The translations under genes and the position numbers were made by a program. From Campylobacter concisus (GTDB taxonomy: Bacteria > Campylobacterota > Campylobacteria > Campylobacterales > Campylobacteraceae), in assembly GCF_003048615.2 (NCBI RefSeq), contig NZ_CP049263.1:434001-498000 (forward strand): DNA of 64,000 nucleotides. The letters are read 5' to 3'. Under the pieces are notes generated by a model, which saw nothing but the letters and a program-made list of their open reading frames with translations, was not told the origin of the DNA and did no database searches. Positions 8,492 through 19,295 of the stretch are shown here, one piece after another. Positions within the stretch are counted from its first letter, which is position 1; each line of letters starts with the position of its first letter.

Positions 8492-9397
8492 ATGAATGTA
8501 GTTTTTATGGGGACGCCTGATTATGCTGTTAGGATACTTAGGCATTTAAAAGAAGCTGGCTTTAACATAAAAGCGGTCTTTACCCAGCCTGATAAGCCAG
8601 TTGGCAGAAAGCAAATTTTAACCCCAAGCGAGGTTAAAATTTACGCGCAAAATGAGCTAGTAGGCGTGCCACTCTTTACACCAAATACGCTAAAAGATGA
8701 GGCGGTGGTTGCCGAGCTAAAGGCATTTGAGCCTAAATTTATTGTAGTGGCAGCTTTTGGCAAAATTTTGCCTGGGAGCGTGCTTGACGTGGCGACTTGT
8801 ATAAATTTACACGCCTCGATCTTGCCAAAATATAGAGGTGCAAGCCCCATTCAAAGCGCGATCCTAGCAGGCGAGAAGCAAACTGGCGTCACAGCTATGC
8901 TAATGGACGCTGGCCTTGACACTGGCGATATGCTAGACTTCATCTACACGTCCTGCGAAAACAAGATGTCAAGCGAGCTTTTTAGTGAGCTAGGCGAGCT
9001 TGGCGGTGAGCTAATCGTAAAAGTGCTTAAGAATTTTGAAAATTTAAAGCCACAAAAACAAGACGACGCGCAGGCCTCGCACTGCAAAAAGATAAGCAAG
9101 AGCGACGGACTTTTTAGCTTTGATGAAGAGGCAGGGCAAATTTATAATAAATTTCGTGCGCTCACACCTTGGCCAGGGATTTATCTGGCAAGCGGGCTAA
9201 AAATTTTATCGCTTGAGCTAAGTGAAAAAAGTGGTAAAAGTGGAGAAATTTTAAGCATAGAAAAGGACCACGTTGTGGTTGCTTGCAAGGGTGGGGCGGT
9301 CAAAATTTACGAGCTTCAAGAGCCAAGCAAAAAGCCAACAAACGCAAAAGCATATATAAATGGTAAGCGCCTTAGCGTTGGCGATGAATTAAAATAA
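8492..9397 (+). CDS. fmt: Methionyl-tRNA formyltransferase
   Basis: Transfers a formyl group from 10-formyltetrahydrofolate to Met-tRNA(fMet) for translation initiation. The start VFMGTPDYAV and the catalytic segment INLHASILPKYRGASPIQ (the family's Asn and His) with a following DTGDML aspartate are all present. The C-terminal tRNA-binding domain includes FRALTPWPGIYL. A GTG at 8489 is in frame, but the ATG at 8492 is better spaced from AAAGGAA at 8481. The length of about 301 residues is normal. It is followed closely by thiD and birA, probably in one transcript. Confidence 0.97.
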   Translation: MNVVFMGTPDYAVRILRHLKEAGFNIKAVFTQPDKPVGRKQILTPSEVKIYAQNELVGVPLFTPNTLKDEAVVAELKAFEPKFIVVAAFGKILPGSVLDVATCINLHASILPKYRGASPIQSAILAGEKQTGVTAMLMDAGLDTGDMLDFIYTSCENKMSSELFSELGELGGELIVKVLKNFENLKPQKQDDAQASHCKKISKSDGLFSFDEEAGQIYNKFRALTPWPGIYLASGLKILSLELSEKSGKSGEILSIEKDHVVVACKGGAVKIYELQEPSKKPTNAKAYINGKRLSVGDELK

Positions 9398-9413
9398 ATT
9401 TAAAGGAGCGGTT

Positions 9414-10202
9414 ATGAAAAATGCGCTAAGTATAGCAGGGGTTGATCCAAGTGGCGGAGCTGGAGTTTTAGCTGATATAAAGGTATTTATAGCACACGGC
9501 GTATATGCGATGGGAGCGATCACGGCGGTCACTGCTCAAAATACAAAGGGCATATTTGGCATGCAGTTAGTTGAGCCAAGGCTCATCGAGGATCAGATAA
9601 GAGCGATATTTGATGATATAAGGGTTGATGTGGTAAAAATAGGCGTTGTCCCAAGCGTTGAGATCATCAAAAGCGTCGCAAAAACGCTAAGAGAGATCAA
9701 AAATTTACCACCAGTCGTGCTTGATCCTGTCATGAGCTGTAAAAATGGCGACATCTGGCTAGAGGGCGCTGCAAAAGACGCGATCGTGGAGGAGCTTTTC
9801 CCGCTTGCAAGTGTGATCACACCAAATATCTTTGAAGCGCGCGAAATTTTAAAGCGTGAGCTAAAGGGCGAGAGCGAGCTAAAAGAGGCTTGCAAGGAGC
9901 TTTTGAAATTTGGCACAAAGAGCGTCTATCTAAAGTGTGGCGAGATAGAAGGCAAGTCGCTTGATATATTTTATGATGGCAGTGAATATGAAATTTTTAG
10001 CGATGAGCGCATAAAAACGACTGCGACACATGGCTCAGGCTGCTCGCTATCAAGTGCGATCGCTTCAAATTTAGCAAATGGACATAGTCTAAAAGAGAGC
10101 GTGAAAAATGCGCATGATTATATCTTTAATGCTATTAAAAACGCGGTCATCATCGGCGGCGGACAAAATCCAGTAAATCACTTCTATAAATTTAAGGTGT
10201 GA
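9414..10202 (+). CDS. thiD: Hydroxymethylpyrimidine / phosphomethylpyrimidine kinase
   Basis: Phosphorylates HMP and HMP-phosphate in thiamine biosynthesis. A ribokinase-fold enzyme of 262 residues. The N-terminal motif AGVDPSGGAGVLADIK and the C-terminal anion-hole/catalytic segment THGSGCSLSSAIA are diagnostic. GGAG precedes the ATG. It sits between fmt and birA with short gaps, so it is probably cotranscribed. The neighbouring biotin ligase shares no pathway with it. Confidence 0.95.
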   Translation: MKNALSIAGVDPSGGAGVLADIKVFIAHGVYAMGAITAVTAQNTKGIFGMQLVEPRLIEDQIRAIFDDIRVDVVKIGVVPSVEIIKSVAKTLREIKNLPPVVLDPVMSCKNGDIWLEGAAKDAIVEELFPLASVITPNIFEAREILKRELKGESELKEACKELLKFGTKSVYLKCGEIEGKSLDIFYDGSEYEIFSDERIKTTATHGSGCSLSSAIASNLANGHSLKESVKNAHDYIFNAIKNAVIIGGGQNPVNHFYKFKV

Positions 10203-10203
10203 T

Positions 10204-10839
10204 TTGAAGGTTGAGTTTATCCAAAGTCTGCCTTCGACGCAGGAATTTTTGATAGACGCCCTAAAAAACGGCGAGATAAAGCCACCACACATGATCGTAG
10301 CGCACAATCAAACTAAAGGGATCGGCAGTCGCGGCAACAGCTGGGAGGGGCTTGGCGGAAATTTATTTATGTCATTTTGCATAGGCGAAGATGAGCTGCC
10401 AAGCGACATACCTCCGCCATCGATCTCGATATATTTTTCTATGTTGATGCGTGAGGTCTTGAGCGAACTTGGCTCAAAGTGCTGGCTAAAATGGCCAAAT
10501 GATTTTTACGTAGATGACCTTAAAATAGGCGGTACTTTGACAAATAAAGTGGATGAAATTTACATTTGCGGCATGGGGATAAATTTAGCTAGCGCGCCCG
10601 AAAATGCGGGCATTTTGGATATCAAAACTAGCGTAGATGAGCTAGTTTGGGGCTTTGTTAGCATGCTTGATAAAAAGATTTTATGGAAGCCAATTTTTAG
10701 CAAATTTAGGATAGACTTTTGCAAGTCAAAAAGTTTTATTACGCATATTGCAAATAGAGCTGTTTCGCTTCAGGATGCTGAAATTTGCGAGGATGGAGCG
10801 ATATTATTAAACGGGGAAAAGGTATATTCGTTAAGATGA
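10204..10839 (+). CDS. birA: Biotin-protein ligase (no DNA-binding domain)
   Basis: Activates biotin to biotinyl-AMP and attaches it to carrier proteins; a candidate substrate is the biotin domain of the pycB/oadA product in this window. The 211-residue protein contains only the catalytic core: SLPSTQEFLIDAL, then KGIGSRGNSWEG (biotinoyl-AMP loop) and CWLKWPNDFYVDD with the conserved lysine. There is no helix-turn-helix repressor domain. The start is TTG at 10204, with AAGG six bases upstream. Its stop overlaps the parA ATG (ATGA arrangement), coupling the two genes. Confidence 0.92.
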   Translation: MKVEFIQSLPSTQEFLIDALKNGEIKPPHMIVAHNQTKGIGSRGNSWEGLGGNLFMSFCIGEDELPSDIPPPSISIYFSMLMREVLSELGSKCWLKWPNDFYVDDLKIGGTLTNKVDEIYICGMGINLASAPENAGILDIKTSVDELVWGFVSMLDKKILWKPIFSKFRIDFCKSKSFITHIANRAVSLQDAEICEDGAILLNGEKVYSLR

Positions 10840-11618
10840 GCGAGATAATAACAATAGCTAACCAAAAAGGCGGCGTTGGCAAGACCACAACAGCCGTAAA
10901 TTTAGCCGCATCACTGGCGGTTGCTGAGAAAAAAGTATTATTAATAGACATCGATCCACAGGCAAACGCGACGACTGGACTTGGTTTTAGCAGAAGCGAT
11001 TATGAGTTTAACATCTATCACGTCTTAACAGATAGGAAAAAGCTCTCACAAATAGTGCTAAAAACTGAGATCCCAACGCTTTTTCTAGCTCCGTCAAACA
11101 TCGGACTTGTCGGCATCGAGCAAGAATTTAACGATCAAAGCAAAGACTATAAGCTAATCCTTAAAAACAAAATCTCAGAAGTTGTAGACGACTATGATTT
11201 TATCATCATCGATAGTCCTCCAGCACTTGGCAGCATCACGATAAATGCTCTTAGTGCAAGCGATAGTGTGATCATACCGATCCAGTGCGAATTTTACGCA
11301 CTTGAGGGCTTGGCGCAGATCCTAAACACAGTCAAGATCATCAAAAAAACGATAAATCCAAAGCTAAATATAAAGGGCTTTTTACCGACTATGTTTAGCT
11401 CGCAAAATAATCTCTCAAAAGAGACTATTGCAAATTTAAAGCAGCATTTTGAAAATAAGCTTTTTAAAAGCAAGGACGGCAAAGAAGAATTTGTGGTCGT
11501 CCCAAGAAATGTAAAACTTGCTGAAAGCCCAAGTTTTGGCAAGCCGGTGATACTTTATGATATAAAATCACCAGGCTCAATCGCATATCAAAATTTGGCA
11601 TATTGTATTTTAAACTAA
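10836..11618 (+). CDS. parA: Chromosome partitioning ATPase ParA/Soj
   Basis: A Walker-type ATPase that works with ParB in chromosome segregation. The deviant Walker A motif KGGVGKTTT is at residues 11-19 and the Walker B region FIIIDSPPALG follows. The protein has 260 residues from the ATG at 10836, which overlaps the birA stop. The frame continues upstream inside birA to 10785, but that extension is not conserved ParA sequence. The order birA-parA-parB-atp is a known Campylobacter arrangement. Confidence 0.96.
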   Translation: MSEIITIANQKGGVGKTTTAVNLAASLAVAEKKVLLIDIDPQANATTGLGFSRSDYEFNIYHVLTDRKKLSQIVLKTEIPTLFLAPSNIGLVGIEQEFNDQSKDYKLILKNKISEVVDDYDFIIIDSPPALGSITINALSASDSVIIPIQCEFYALEGLAQILNTVKIIKKTINPKLNIKGFLPTMFSSQNNLSKETIANLKQHFENKLFKSKDGKEEFVVVPRNVKLAESPSFGKPVILYDIKSPGSIAYQNLAYCILN

Positions 11619-11633
11619 AAAATAAGGAAAAAA

Positions 11634-12494
11634 ATGGCGAAAAAAGGTGGATTAGGGCGCGGACTTAGCGCGATACTTGAAGATGTAGAGCAGGCCTACA
11701 GCAAAGAGATCGCAAATTTAAACGACTCTGAGATAGTCGAAGAGATAAATATAGATGAAATTTTACCAAACCCTTACCAGCCAAGGACGCATTTTGACGA
11801 AGAGGCTTTAAAAGAGCTAAGTGCCAGCATCAAAAGGCATGGTCTCATACAACCAATAATCGTCATCAAAAAAGATGACGGCTATATGCTAATAGCTGGT
11901 GAGCGTAGATACCGTGCTACAAAAATGCTTGGAGCAAGCAAGATAAAGGCGATCATCGCTGATATCAAGTCTCAAAATTTAAGAGAGCTTGCGCTTATCG
12001 AAAACATACAACGTGAAAATTTAAATCCAATCGAACTTGCAAAGTCATATAAAGAGCTCATAAATGAGTATAAGATCACACAAGATGGCCTAGCAAACAT
12101 CATCCATAAGAGCAGAACTCAGATAACAAATACAATGAGGCTCTTGCTGCTTAGCGACTACACGCAAAGACTTTTGCAAGAAGACAAGCTCACGCAAGGT
12201 CACGCTAAAGTCATCGTAGGACTTAGTAGTGAAGAAGAAAGAATGGTCGTTGATACGATCATCGGACAAAAGCTAAGTGTTAGAGATACAGAAATCTTAG
12301 TAAAAAAGATAAAAAATAAAGAAGAAGTAAAAGAGCCAAAGCCTCAGATTTCAGAGGAAATGAGCAAAAAGTTATCAAATTTACAAGAAATTTTTAAAAA
12401 TTTAAAGATAAAAACAAAAGTAAAATCTAAAAATTTAATATTAGAATTTAGCGATATTTCGCAGGTAGAAGAATTTATCGCTAAGCTAAAATAG
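11634..12494 (+). CDS. parB: Chromosome partitioning protein ParB/Spo0J
   Basis: A CTP-dependent DNA clamp that loads at parS sites and partners ParA. The N-terminal domain contains NPYQPR, the CTP-binding motif AGERRYRATK and LIENIQRENLNPIE. A helix-turn-helix central region (TQDGLANIIHKSRTQITNTM) follows, then a short C-terminal dimerisation domain. The length of 286 residues is normal. It starts 15 bases after parA behind AAGGAAAA. I saw no obvious parS palindrome nearby. Confidence 0.96.
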   Translation: MAKKGGLGRGLSAILEDVEQAYSKEIANLNDSEIVEEINIDEILPNPYQPRTHFDEEALKELSASIKRHGLIQPIIVIKKDDGYMLIAGERRYRATKMLGASKIKAIIADIKSQNLRELALIENIQRENLNPIELAKSYKELINEYKITQDGLANIIHKSRTQITNTMRLLLLSDYTQRLLQEDKLTQGHAKVIVGLSSEEERMVVDTIIGQKLSVRDTEILVKKIKNKEEVKEPKPQISEEMSKKLSNLQEIFKNLKIKTKVKSKNLILEFSDISQVEEFIAKLK

Positions 12495-12530
12495 AATTAC
12501 AAATTTATTTTTATTTTTAGTATTTTATTG

Positions 12531-12536
12531 TAAAAT
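12531..12536 (+). promoter_or_regulatory. Probable -10 box for the atp operon
   Basis: TTGTAAAATCAG holds a TAAAAT hexamer 54 bases upstream of atpF', in the 95-base AT-rich gap after parB. The -35 region is not clear. Confidence 0.4.
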
Positions 12537-12589
12537 CAGACTTTGATTTGAATATTAAATAAAACTTAATAACAAAATAAGGAGAGTGG

Positions 12590-13012
12590 ATGTTAGAAAT
12601 AGATGTGCCATTGATGCTTTTAACGGCTATCGTTCTCTTTATCTTGATCGCCATTTTAAATCCTTTGCTATACAAGCCAATGCTTAAATTTATAGATGAC
12701 AGAAATGCCTCTATAAAAAATGACGAAGAGAGCACTAGCAAAAATGCAAGCGACTTAAGCGTTCATGAAAAAGAGATCGAAGAGATCATACAAAATGCAA
12801 GATCCGAGGCTAACAAAATAAGACAAGAGGCCTTAAATTTGGCAAAAGAAGAGTCTTTAAAAGAGATAAATGCGGTAAAAAGCAGCTTAGAGGCTGATTA
12901 TAATGAGTTTTTAAACGCTTTAAGCTCTCAAAAAGATAGCCTAAAGGCAGATCTATCAGCTAAACTACCTGAGCTTAGAGCAGCTTTAAACGCTAAGCTC
13001 TCTAAAATTTAA
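12590..13012 (+). CDS. atpF': ATP synthase F0 subunit b'
   Basis: One of two peripheral-stalk subunits linking the membrane rotor to F1. It has 140 residues: a single N-terminal membrane helix (about residues 8-26, LMLLTAIVLFILIAIL), the NPLLYKPMLKF hinge, then a long charged coiled coil. It is shorter and has less of a signal-like N-terminus than the neighbouring b subunit. The b'/b pair is typical of Campylobacterota. AAGGAGA precedes the ATG. It is the first gene of the atp cluster. Confidence 0.93.
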   Translation: MLEIDVPLMLLTAIVLFILIAILNPLLYKPMLKFIDDRNASIKNDEESTSKNASDLSVHEKEIEEIIQNARSEANKIRQEALNLAKEESLKEINAVKSSLEADYNEFLNALSSQKDSLKADLSAKLPELRAALNAKLSKI

Positions 13013-13021
13013 AGGAAATTT

Positions 13022-13534
13022 ATGAAGATAAAAATTTTATTTTTTCTAGCACTTCCATTTCTAGCATACGCTAGCGAGCATGGTGGAACAAACTACGACA
13101 TAGTCGAGAGAACGCTAAACTTCTTACTTTTTTTTGCTATCTTGGTCTATTTTGCTGCTAAGCCACTAAAAGCTCTTTATCAAAGTAGGATCGATAGGAT
13201 CGCAAATAAGCTTGAGAGCATCCAAGAGAAGCTTCGTGAGTCAAAAGCCAAAAAAGATGACGTTTTAAAGCGTGTAGAAGAGGCTAAGCAAAATGCAAAT
13301 GCTCTAATCGAAACTGCGAAAAAAGAGGCTGTAAATTTAGCTGCTAAAGTTAAAAAAGAGGCTCAAAACGATATCGCAAATATCGAAAAAGGCTACAAAG
13401 AGCAAAAAGAATTTGAAGAACGCAAGATGACAAAAGGCGTTGTAAATGAAATTTTGAGCGACATTTTCTCAAGTGATAGCCTAAAAGTCGATCAAAAAGA
13501 GCTTGTAAATATCATACTTAAAAAGGTTAGCTAA
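13022..13534 (+). CDS. atpF: ATP synthase F0 subunit b
   Basis: The second peripheral-stalk subunit, 170 residues. The N-terminus (KIKILFFLALPFLAYASEHGG) looks like a cleavable signal peptide ending before Ser/Glu. It is followed by the membrane helix TLNFLLFFAILVYFAAKPL and a lysine/alanine/glutamate-rich coiled coil. A signal-like leader on subunit b is known in this group. Its stop overlaps the atpH start (TAATG). Confidence 0.93.
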   Translation: MKIKILFFLALPFLAYASEHGGTNYDIVERTLNFLLFFAILVYFAAKPLKALYQSRIDRIANKLESIQEKLRESKAKKDDVLKRVEEAKQNANALIETAKKEAVNLAAKVKKEAQNDIANIEKGYKEQKEFEERKMTKGVVNEILSDIFSSDSLKVDQKELVNIILKKVS

Positions 13535-14064
13535 TGAATGAAGTAGTAGCTAAAAAATACGTAAAGGCGATCTTAAGCGACGTAAAGTCCAATGAGCTTA
13601 ATGCATTTGTTGAAAATTTATCAGAGCTAGCTGCTGCTTTTGCTAGCGATAAATTTAAAAGTATTATAAGTTTGCCGACATTAAAGGCTTCACAAAAGGT
13701 TGAATTTGTACTATCTTTGGTTAAAAATCAAGATGCTAAATTTGCAAATTTTATAAAGCTTCTTGGTGCAAACAAAAGACTAGAGCTTATACCTGCGATA
13801 CTAGATGAGATGAAGATAGAGCAATCTTTGCTTGAAAATACATATCGCGGCGAGGTTGTTGGAAATTTTGATCTAAGCGCTGAGCAGCTAAAAGCTTTGG
13901 AAGAGAATTTCTCTAAGAAATTTAACTCTAAGATCAAGCTTGATGGCTCAAAGAGCGATTACAACGGTGTAAAAGTTGAGTTAGACGATTTAGGTGTCGA
14001 AGTAAATTTCTCTATCGACAGACTAAAAAGTCAAATGAGTGAATATATATTAAAAGCAATTTAA
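13534..14064 (+). CDS. atpH: ATP synthase F1 subunit delta
   Basis: Connects the peripheral stalk to the top of the F1 head. At 176 residues it has the normal length. The N-terminal six-helix domain starts [14 protein letters not shown], and the C-terminal part contains [24 protein letters not shown], the family's conserved end. It overlaps atpF by one base and is followed by atpA after 14 bases. Confidence 0.95.
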   Translation: MNEVVAKKYVKAILSDVKSNELNAFVENLSELAAAFASDKFKSIISLPTLKASQKVEFVLSLVKNQDAKFANFIKLLGANKRLELIPAILDEMKIEQSLLENTYRGEVVGNFDLSAEQLKALEENFSKKFNSKIKLDGSKSDYNGVKVELDDLGVEVNFSIDRLKSQMSEYILKAI

Positions 14065-14078
14065 AAAGGAGTGAAAGC

Positions 14079-15596
14079 GTGAGTGCAAAAATTAAAGCTG
14101 ACGAAATTAGCACGATAATCAAAGAGCGTATTGAAAATTTTGATTTAAGTGTTGATGTAGAAGAGACCGGTAAAGTCATCTCAGTCGCTGATGGCGTTGC
14201 TAACGTTTATGGTTTGAAAAACGTTATGGCTGGCGAGATGGTTGAATTTGAAAGCGGCGAAAAAGGTATGGCTCTTAACCTTGAAGAGAGCAGTGTTGGT
14301 ATAGTTATCCTTGGAAAAACTAGCGGTATCACAGAAGGAAGCTCTGTAAAAAGACTTAAAAAACTTCTACGCGTTCCAGTTGGCGACGCATTGATCGGCC
14401 GTGTTGTGAATTCACTCGGTGAACCAATCGACGCAAAAGGACCAATCGAAGCCACTGAATCTCGCTTCGTCGAAGAAAAAGCAAAAGGTATCATGGCAAG
14501 AAAAAGTGTTCATGAGCCACTTCAAACAGGTATCAAAGCTATCGATGCACTTGTGCCAATCGGTAGAGGTCAAAGAGAGTTAATCATCGGCGACCGCCAA
14601 ACTGGTAAAACAACAGTTGCTATCGATACTATCATCAACCAAAAAGGTCAAGATGTCATTTGTATCTATGTAGCTATCGGTCAAAAACAATCAACCGTTG
14701 CTCAAGTCGTTAAAAAACTTGAAGAGTATGGCGCTATGGATTACACGATAGTTGTAAACGCTGGCGCTAGTGACGCAGCTGCGCTTCAATACCTTGCACC
14801 ATACGCTGGCGTAACAATGGGTGAATACTTTAGAGATAACTCTCGCCACGCGCTAATCATCTATGATGACTTGTCAAAACACGCGGTTGCTTACCGTGAG
14901 ATGTCTTTGATCCTAAGAAGACCACCAGGTCGTGAAGCTTACCCAGGCGACGTTTTCTACCTTCACTCAAGACTTCTAGAAAGAGCAAGTAAGCTAAATG
15001 ACGCGCTAGGTGCTGGATCTTTGACAGCTCTGCCTATTATCGAGACACAAGCAGGCGACGTTTCAGCTTATATTCCAACAAACGTTATTTCTATTACAGA
15101 TGGTCAAATTTTCCTTGAAAGTGACCTATTTAACTCAGGTATCCGCCCAGCGATCAACGTCGGTCTTTCTGTCTCTCGTGTCGGTGGTGCAGCTCAGATC
15201 AAAGCTATCAAACAAGTTTCTGGTACGCTAAGACTAGACCTTGCACAGTACCGCGAACTACAAGCATTTGCTCAGTTTGCAAGTGACCTTGACGAGAGCT
15301 CAAGAAAACAACTAGAGCGCGGACAAAAGATGGTTGAAGTACTAAAACAACCTCCATATTCTCCGCTTCCAGTTGAGAATCAAGTAGTTATCATATTTGC
15401 TGGTGCTAAGGGCTATTTAGATGATGTTGCAACTGCAAATGTAACAAAATTTGAAGCAGAGCTATATCCATATATCGAGGCAAAATACCCTGAAATTTTT
15501 GAGCAGATCAGAACTAAAAAAGTTCTTGATAAAGAGGTAGAAGAAATTTTACATAAAGCGTTGAAAGATTTTAAAGCGACTTTTGCCGCTAACTAG
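14079..15596 (+). CDS. atpA: ATP synthase F1 subunit alpha
   Basis: Non-catalytic nucleotide-binding subunit of the F1 hexamer, 505 residues. The P-loop GDRQTGKT lies near residue 170. The alpha-type signature [20 protein letters not shown] is near the C-terminus. The start is GTG at 14079 preceded by AAAAAGGAG. It sits in the expected order delta-alpha-gamma-beta-epsilon. Confidence 0.98.
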   Translation: MSAKIKADEISTIIKERIENFDLSVDVEETGKVISVADGVANVYGLKNVMAGEMVEFESGEKGMALNLEESSVGIVILGKTSGITEGSSVKRLKKLLRVPVGDALIGRVVNSLGEPIDAKGPIEATESRFVEEKAKGIMARKSVHEPLQTGIKAIDALVPIGRGQRELIIGDRQTGKTTVAIDTIINQKGQDVICIYVAIGQKQSTVAQVVKKLEEYGAMDYTIVVNAGASDAAALQYLAPYAGVTMGEYFRDNSRHALIIYDDLSKHAVAYREMSLILRRPPGREAYPGDVFYLHSRLLERASKLNDALGAGSLTALPIIETQAGDVSAYIPTNVISITDGQIFLESDLFNSGIRPAINVGLSVSRVGGAAQIKAIKQVSGTLRLDLAQYRELQAFAQFASDLDESSRKQLERGQKMVEVLKQPPYSPLPVENQVVIIFAGAKGYLDDVATANVTKFEAELYPYIEAKYPEIFEQIRTKKVLDKEVEEILHKALKDFKATFAAN

Positions 15597-15605
15597 GGCT
15601 AAGAT

Positions 15606-16493
15606 ATGTCAAATTTAAAAGATATAAAACGAAAGATCAAGAGCGTCCAGAACACTCAAAAGACGACGCGTGCTATGAAGCTTGTCTCTACAGCAAAGCT
15701 TCGCAAAGCTGAAGAGGCTGCACGCTACTCTAGAGTTTACGCACTTAAGATCAATGAGGTTTTATCGGAGATAGCTTATAAGATCAATCAATACGCTTCA
15801 GTTATGACTGAGAGTAAATTTTTTAACACAACAAAGAGTGTAGAAAAGGTTGATATTATATTTGTTACCGCTGATAAAGGGCTTTGCGGTGGCTTTAATG
15901 TCCAGACCATAAAGACAGTTAGGCGCATGATCGATGAGCTAAAAGCCAAAAAGATCAAAGTTAGACTAAGAGCTGTTGGTAAAAAAGGCATAGAATTTTT
16001 CAATTTCCAAGGCGTTGAACTACTCGAGACTTACGTCGGAGCTAGCTCTTCTCCTACTTATGAAAAAGCTCAAAAGATCATAAAAGACGCTATTGATGAT
16101 TTTACAAACGGCATAACAGATAAGGTCGTGCTAATACACAATGGCTATAAAAATATGATTTCTCAAGAGATTAGAGTAAATGATATTGTGCCTATTGAGC
16201 CGTCTAAGATAGTTGCGGTTGAGACAAATTCTTTGATGGAATTTGAGCCAGAGGACAACTATACTAAGATTATGGATGAATTGCTCAATAAATATTTTGA
16301 GTATAGTATGTATTATGCTTTAGTTGACTCTTTGGCGGCTGAGCACAGCGCTAGAATGCAAGCTATGGATAATGCAACAAATAATGCTAAACAACGCGTC
16401 AAACAGTTAAATCTTGCTTACAACAAAGCAAGACAAGAGTCTATTACCACTGAGCTTATCGAGATCATCAGTGGTGTTGAATCAATGAAATAA
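15606..16493 (+). CDS. atpG: ATP synthase F1 subunit gamma
   Basis: Central rotor shaft inside the alpha3beta3 ring, 295 residues. The N-terminal helix ([22 protein letters not shown]) and the C-terminal helix ([22 protein letters not shown]) are the conserved coiled-coil pair. [11 protein letters not shown] marks the Rossmann-like middle domain. It begins 10 bases after atpA and is followed by atpD after 11 bases. Confidence 0.97.
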   Translation: MSNLKDIKRKIKSVQNTQKTTRAMKLVSTAKLRKAEEAARYSRVYALKINEVLSEIAYKINQYASVMTESKFFNTTKSVEKVDIIFVTADKGLCGGFNVQTIKTVRRMIDELKAKKIKVRLRAVGKKGIEFFNFQGVELLETYVGASSSPTYEKAQKIIKDAIDDFTNGITDKVVLIHNGYKNMISQEIRVNDIVPIEPSKIVAVETNSLMEFEPEDNYTKIMDELLNKYFEYSMYYALVDSLAAEHSARMQAMDNATNNAKQRVKQLNLAYNKARQESITTELIEIISGVESMK

Positions 16494-16504
16494 AAGGAGT
16501 ATGA

Positions 16505-17902
<1,398 letters not shown>

Positions 17903-17920
17903 ATTTAAAAAGGAAGCGTA

Positions 17921-18310
17921 ATGGATAAATTACATTTAGAGATCGTAACTCCTCAAGGTCAGATATTTAATGATGACGTGAGTAGTGTAGTGCTTCCAGG
18001 TAGCGAGGGTGAGTTTGGTGTTTTGCCAAACCACGCCTCATTAATATCTCTTTTAAAAGCAGGTATTATAGATATAGAAGATAAGCATAAAAAGCATGAT
18101 GTAGTTGCTATTAACTGGGGCTATGCAAAGATCGATGAGGGCAAAGTAGTTATACTAGCTGACGGTGCGGTCTATGTCTCTGGCAATAGTGAAAGCGAGC
18201 TTGCAAATTCATTAGAAGCTGCTAGAAATTTGATAGAGAGTATGAGCAGTGATACAAATGCTTTTGCAGCAACTATATCAAAAATGGAAAATGTAGTGAG
18301 AGCAAGATAA
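17921..18310 (+). CDS. atpC: ATP synthase F1 subunit epsilon
   Basis: Rotor subunit and regulator of ATPase activity, 129 residues. The beta-sandwich N-terminal domain (LHLEIVTPQGQIFNDDVSSV and PGSEGEFGVLPNHA) is typical. A C-terminal helical hairpin of about 40 residues follows. Its TAA stop is immediately followed, with no spacer, by the GTG start of tolQ, so the ATP synthase and Tol genes appear to be one continuous transcription unit. Confidence 0.96.
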   Translation: MDKLHLEIVTPQGQIFNDDVSSVVLPGSEGEFGVLPNHASLISLLKAGIIDIEDKHKKHDVVAINWGYAKIDEGKVVILADGAVYVSGNSESELANSLEAARNLIESMSSDTNAFAATISKMENVVRAR

Positions 18311-18895
18311 GTGGGCGGAATAGATATATTTTTAAATTACATTCAAAGAAGTAGTTTTATTACAATTATAGTTTTAACTTGGTTGTCAATATATTTTATA
18401 GTTAGTTTTACAATTCTTTTTTCAAGAATGGCTGGTATAGGGGCTTGGCAAAAACGCGAACAAAATGCGCTTGAAGCATTACTTATGGGCGCTAAAAATA
18501 TACCAAACGACTCATCTTTAAAGAAATGCGCAAGTGGTAGAATTTCGAAAGAAAAGCTAAATGTTTGCATAAGCATTGCCGAAAAAAATGCTACAAGTGG
18601 GCTTACATGGCTTAGTGTAATAGCTTCTACTTCTCCATTTATCGGTCTTTTTGGAACAGTCGTATCTATCTTGGAGACATTTTCACAGCTAGGAAATGGT
18701 GCAGGCTCATCTCTTGGAGTTATAGCCCCAGCTATCTCTGAAGCACTTGTTGCGACAGGTTGTGGAATTTTTGTTGCCATCCCAGCATATACATTTAACT
18801 TGCTTATAAAAAGAAAAGCTTATGAACTAATGAGCGTTATCGAGCGTCAAGCTGACGTTATGATAGCACTTAAAAAAGATGACGAGACGTTATAG
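18311..18895 (+). CDS. tolQ: TolQ/ExbB-type proton channel protein
   Basis: A 194-residue inner-membrane protein of the MotA/TolQ/ExbB family, which uses the proton motive force to energise TolA (or TonB). Three membrane segments are visible: residues about 15-37, about 95-120 (ASTSPFIGLFGTVVSI, the conserved pore segment) and about 135-160. The GTG start directly abuts the atpC stop. Its stop (TAG) is followed immediately by the tolR ATG. The location next to tolB, pal and cpoB favours TolQ over ExbB. Confidence 0.88.
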   Translation: MGGIDIFLNYIQRSSFITIIVLTWLSIYFIVSFTILFSRMAGIGAWQKREQNALEALLMGAKNIPNDSSLKKCASGRISKEKLNVCISIAEKNATSGLTWLSVIASTSPFIGLFGTVVSILETFSQLGNGAGSSLGVIAPAISEALVATGCGIFVAIPAYTFNLLIKRKAYELMSVIERQADVMIALKKDDETL

Positions 18896-19294
18896 ATGGC
18901 TCTTAAATTTGACGACGAAACACCAGAGTTAAACATAACGCCTCTTGTTGATATCATGCTTGTTTTGTTGGCTATTTTAATGGTTACAATGCCAACTATA
19001 ACATATCAAGAAGATATAACATTGCCAGATGGCTCAAAGGCAAAAACATCTACGTCTAAACAAAAAGATCTTATAGTGTCTATAAATGCACAAGGACAAG
19101 TTAGAATAGATCAAAGTACAATGAGCCTTGCTGAACTCCCAGATAACATTGCACTAATGAGTGCAAAATATGACAAAACCTCGCCTATATATATAAAGGC
19201 TGATAAAAATTTAAAATACGATGATGTTATGTTTGTATTAAAGACTTTAAAAGGTGCTGGTTTTAATAAAGTAGCTTTAGAGACAAACGGTTAA
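18896..19294 (+). CDS. tolR: TolR/ExbD-type protein
   Basis: A 132-residue partner of TolQ with one N-terminal membrane helix. The segment LNITPLVDIMLVLLAILMV contains the conserved aspartate thought to carry protons. A small periplasmic domain follows, ending with a typical YDDVMFVLKTLKGAGFNKVALET. The start touches the tolQ stop, and the tolA start follows one base after its stop. Confidence 0.9.
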   Translation: MALKFDDETPELNITPLVDIMLVLLAILMVTMPTITYQEDITLPDGSKAKTSTSKQKDLIVSINAQGQVRIDQSTMSLAELPDNIALMSAKYDKTSPIYIKADKNLKYDDVMFVLKTLKGAGFNKVALETNG

Positions 19295-19295
19295 G

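Noticed and set aside
10785-10835. Upstream extension of parA
   Set aside because: It lies within birA in another frame and has no ParA similarity; the ATG at 10836 starts the normal N-terminus.
10800-12600. parS site near parA-parB
   Set aside because: No clear parS palindrome was seen by eye; it may lie elsewhere near the origin.
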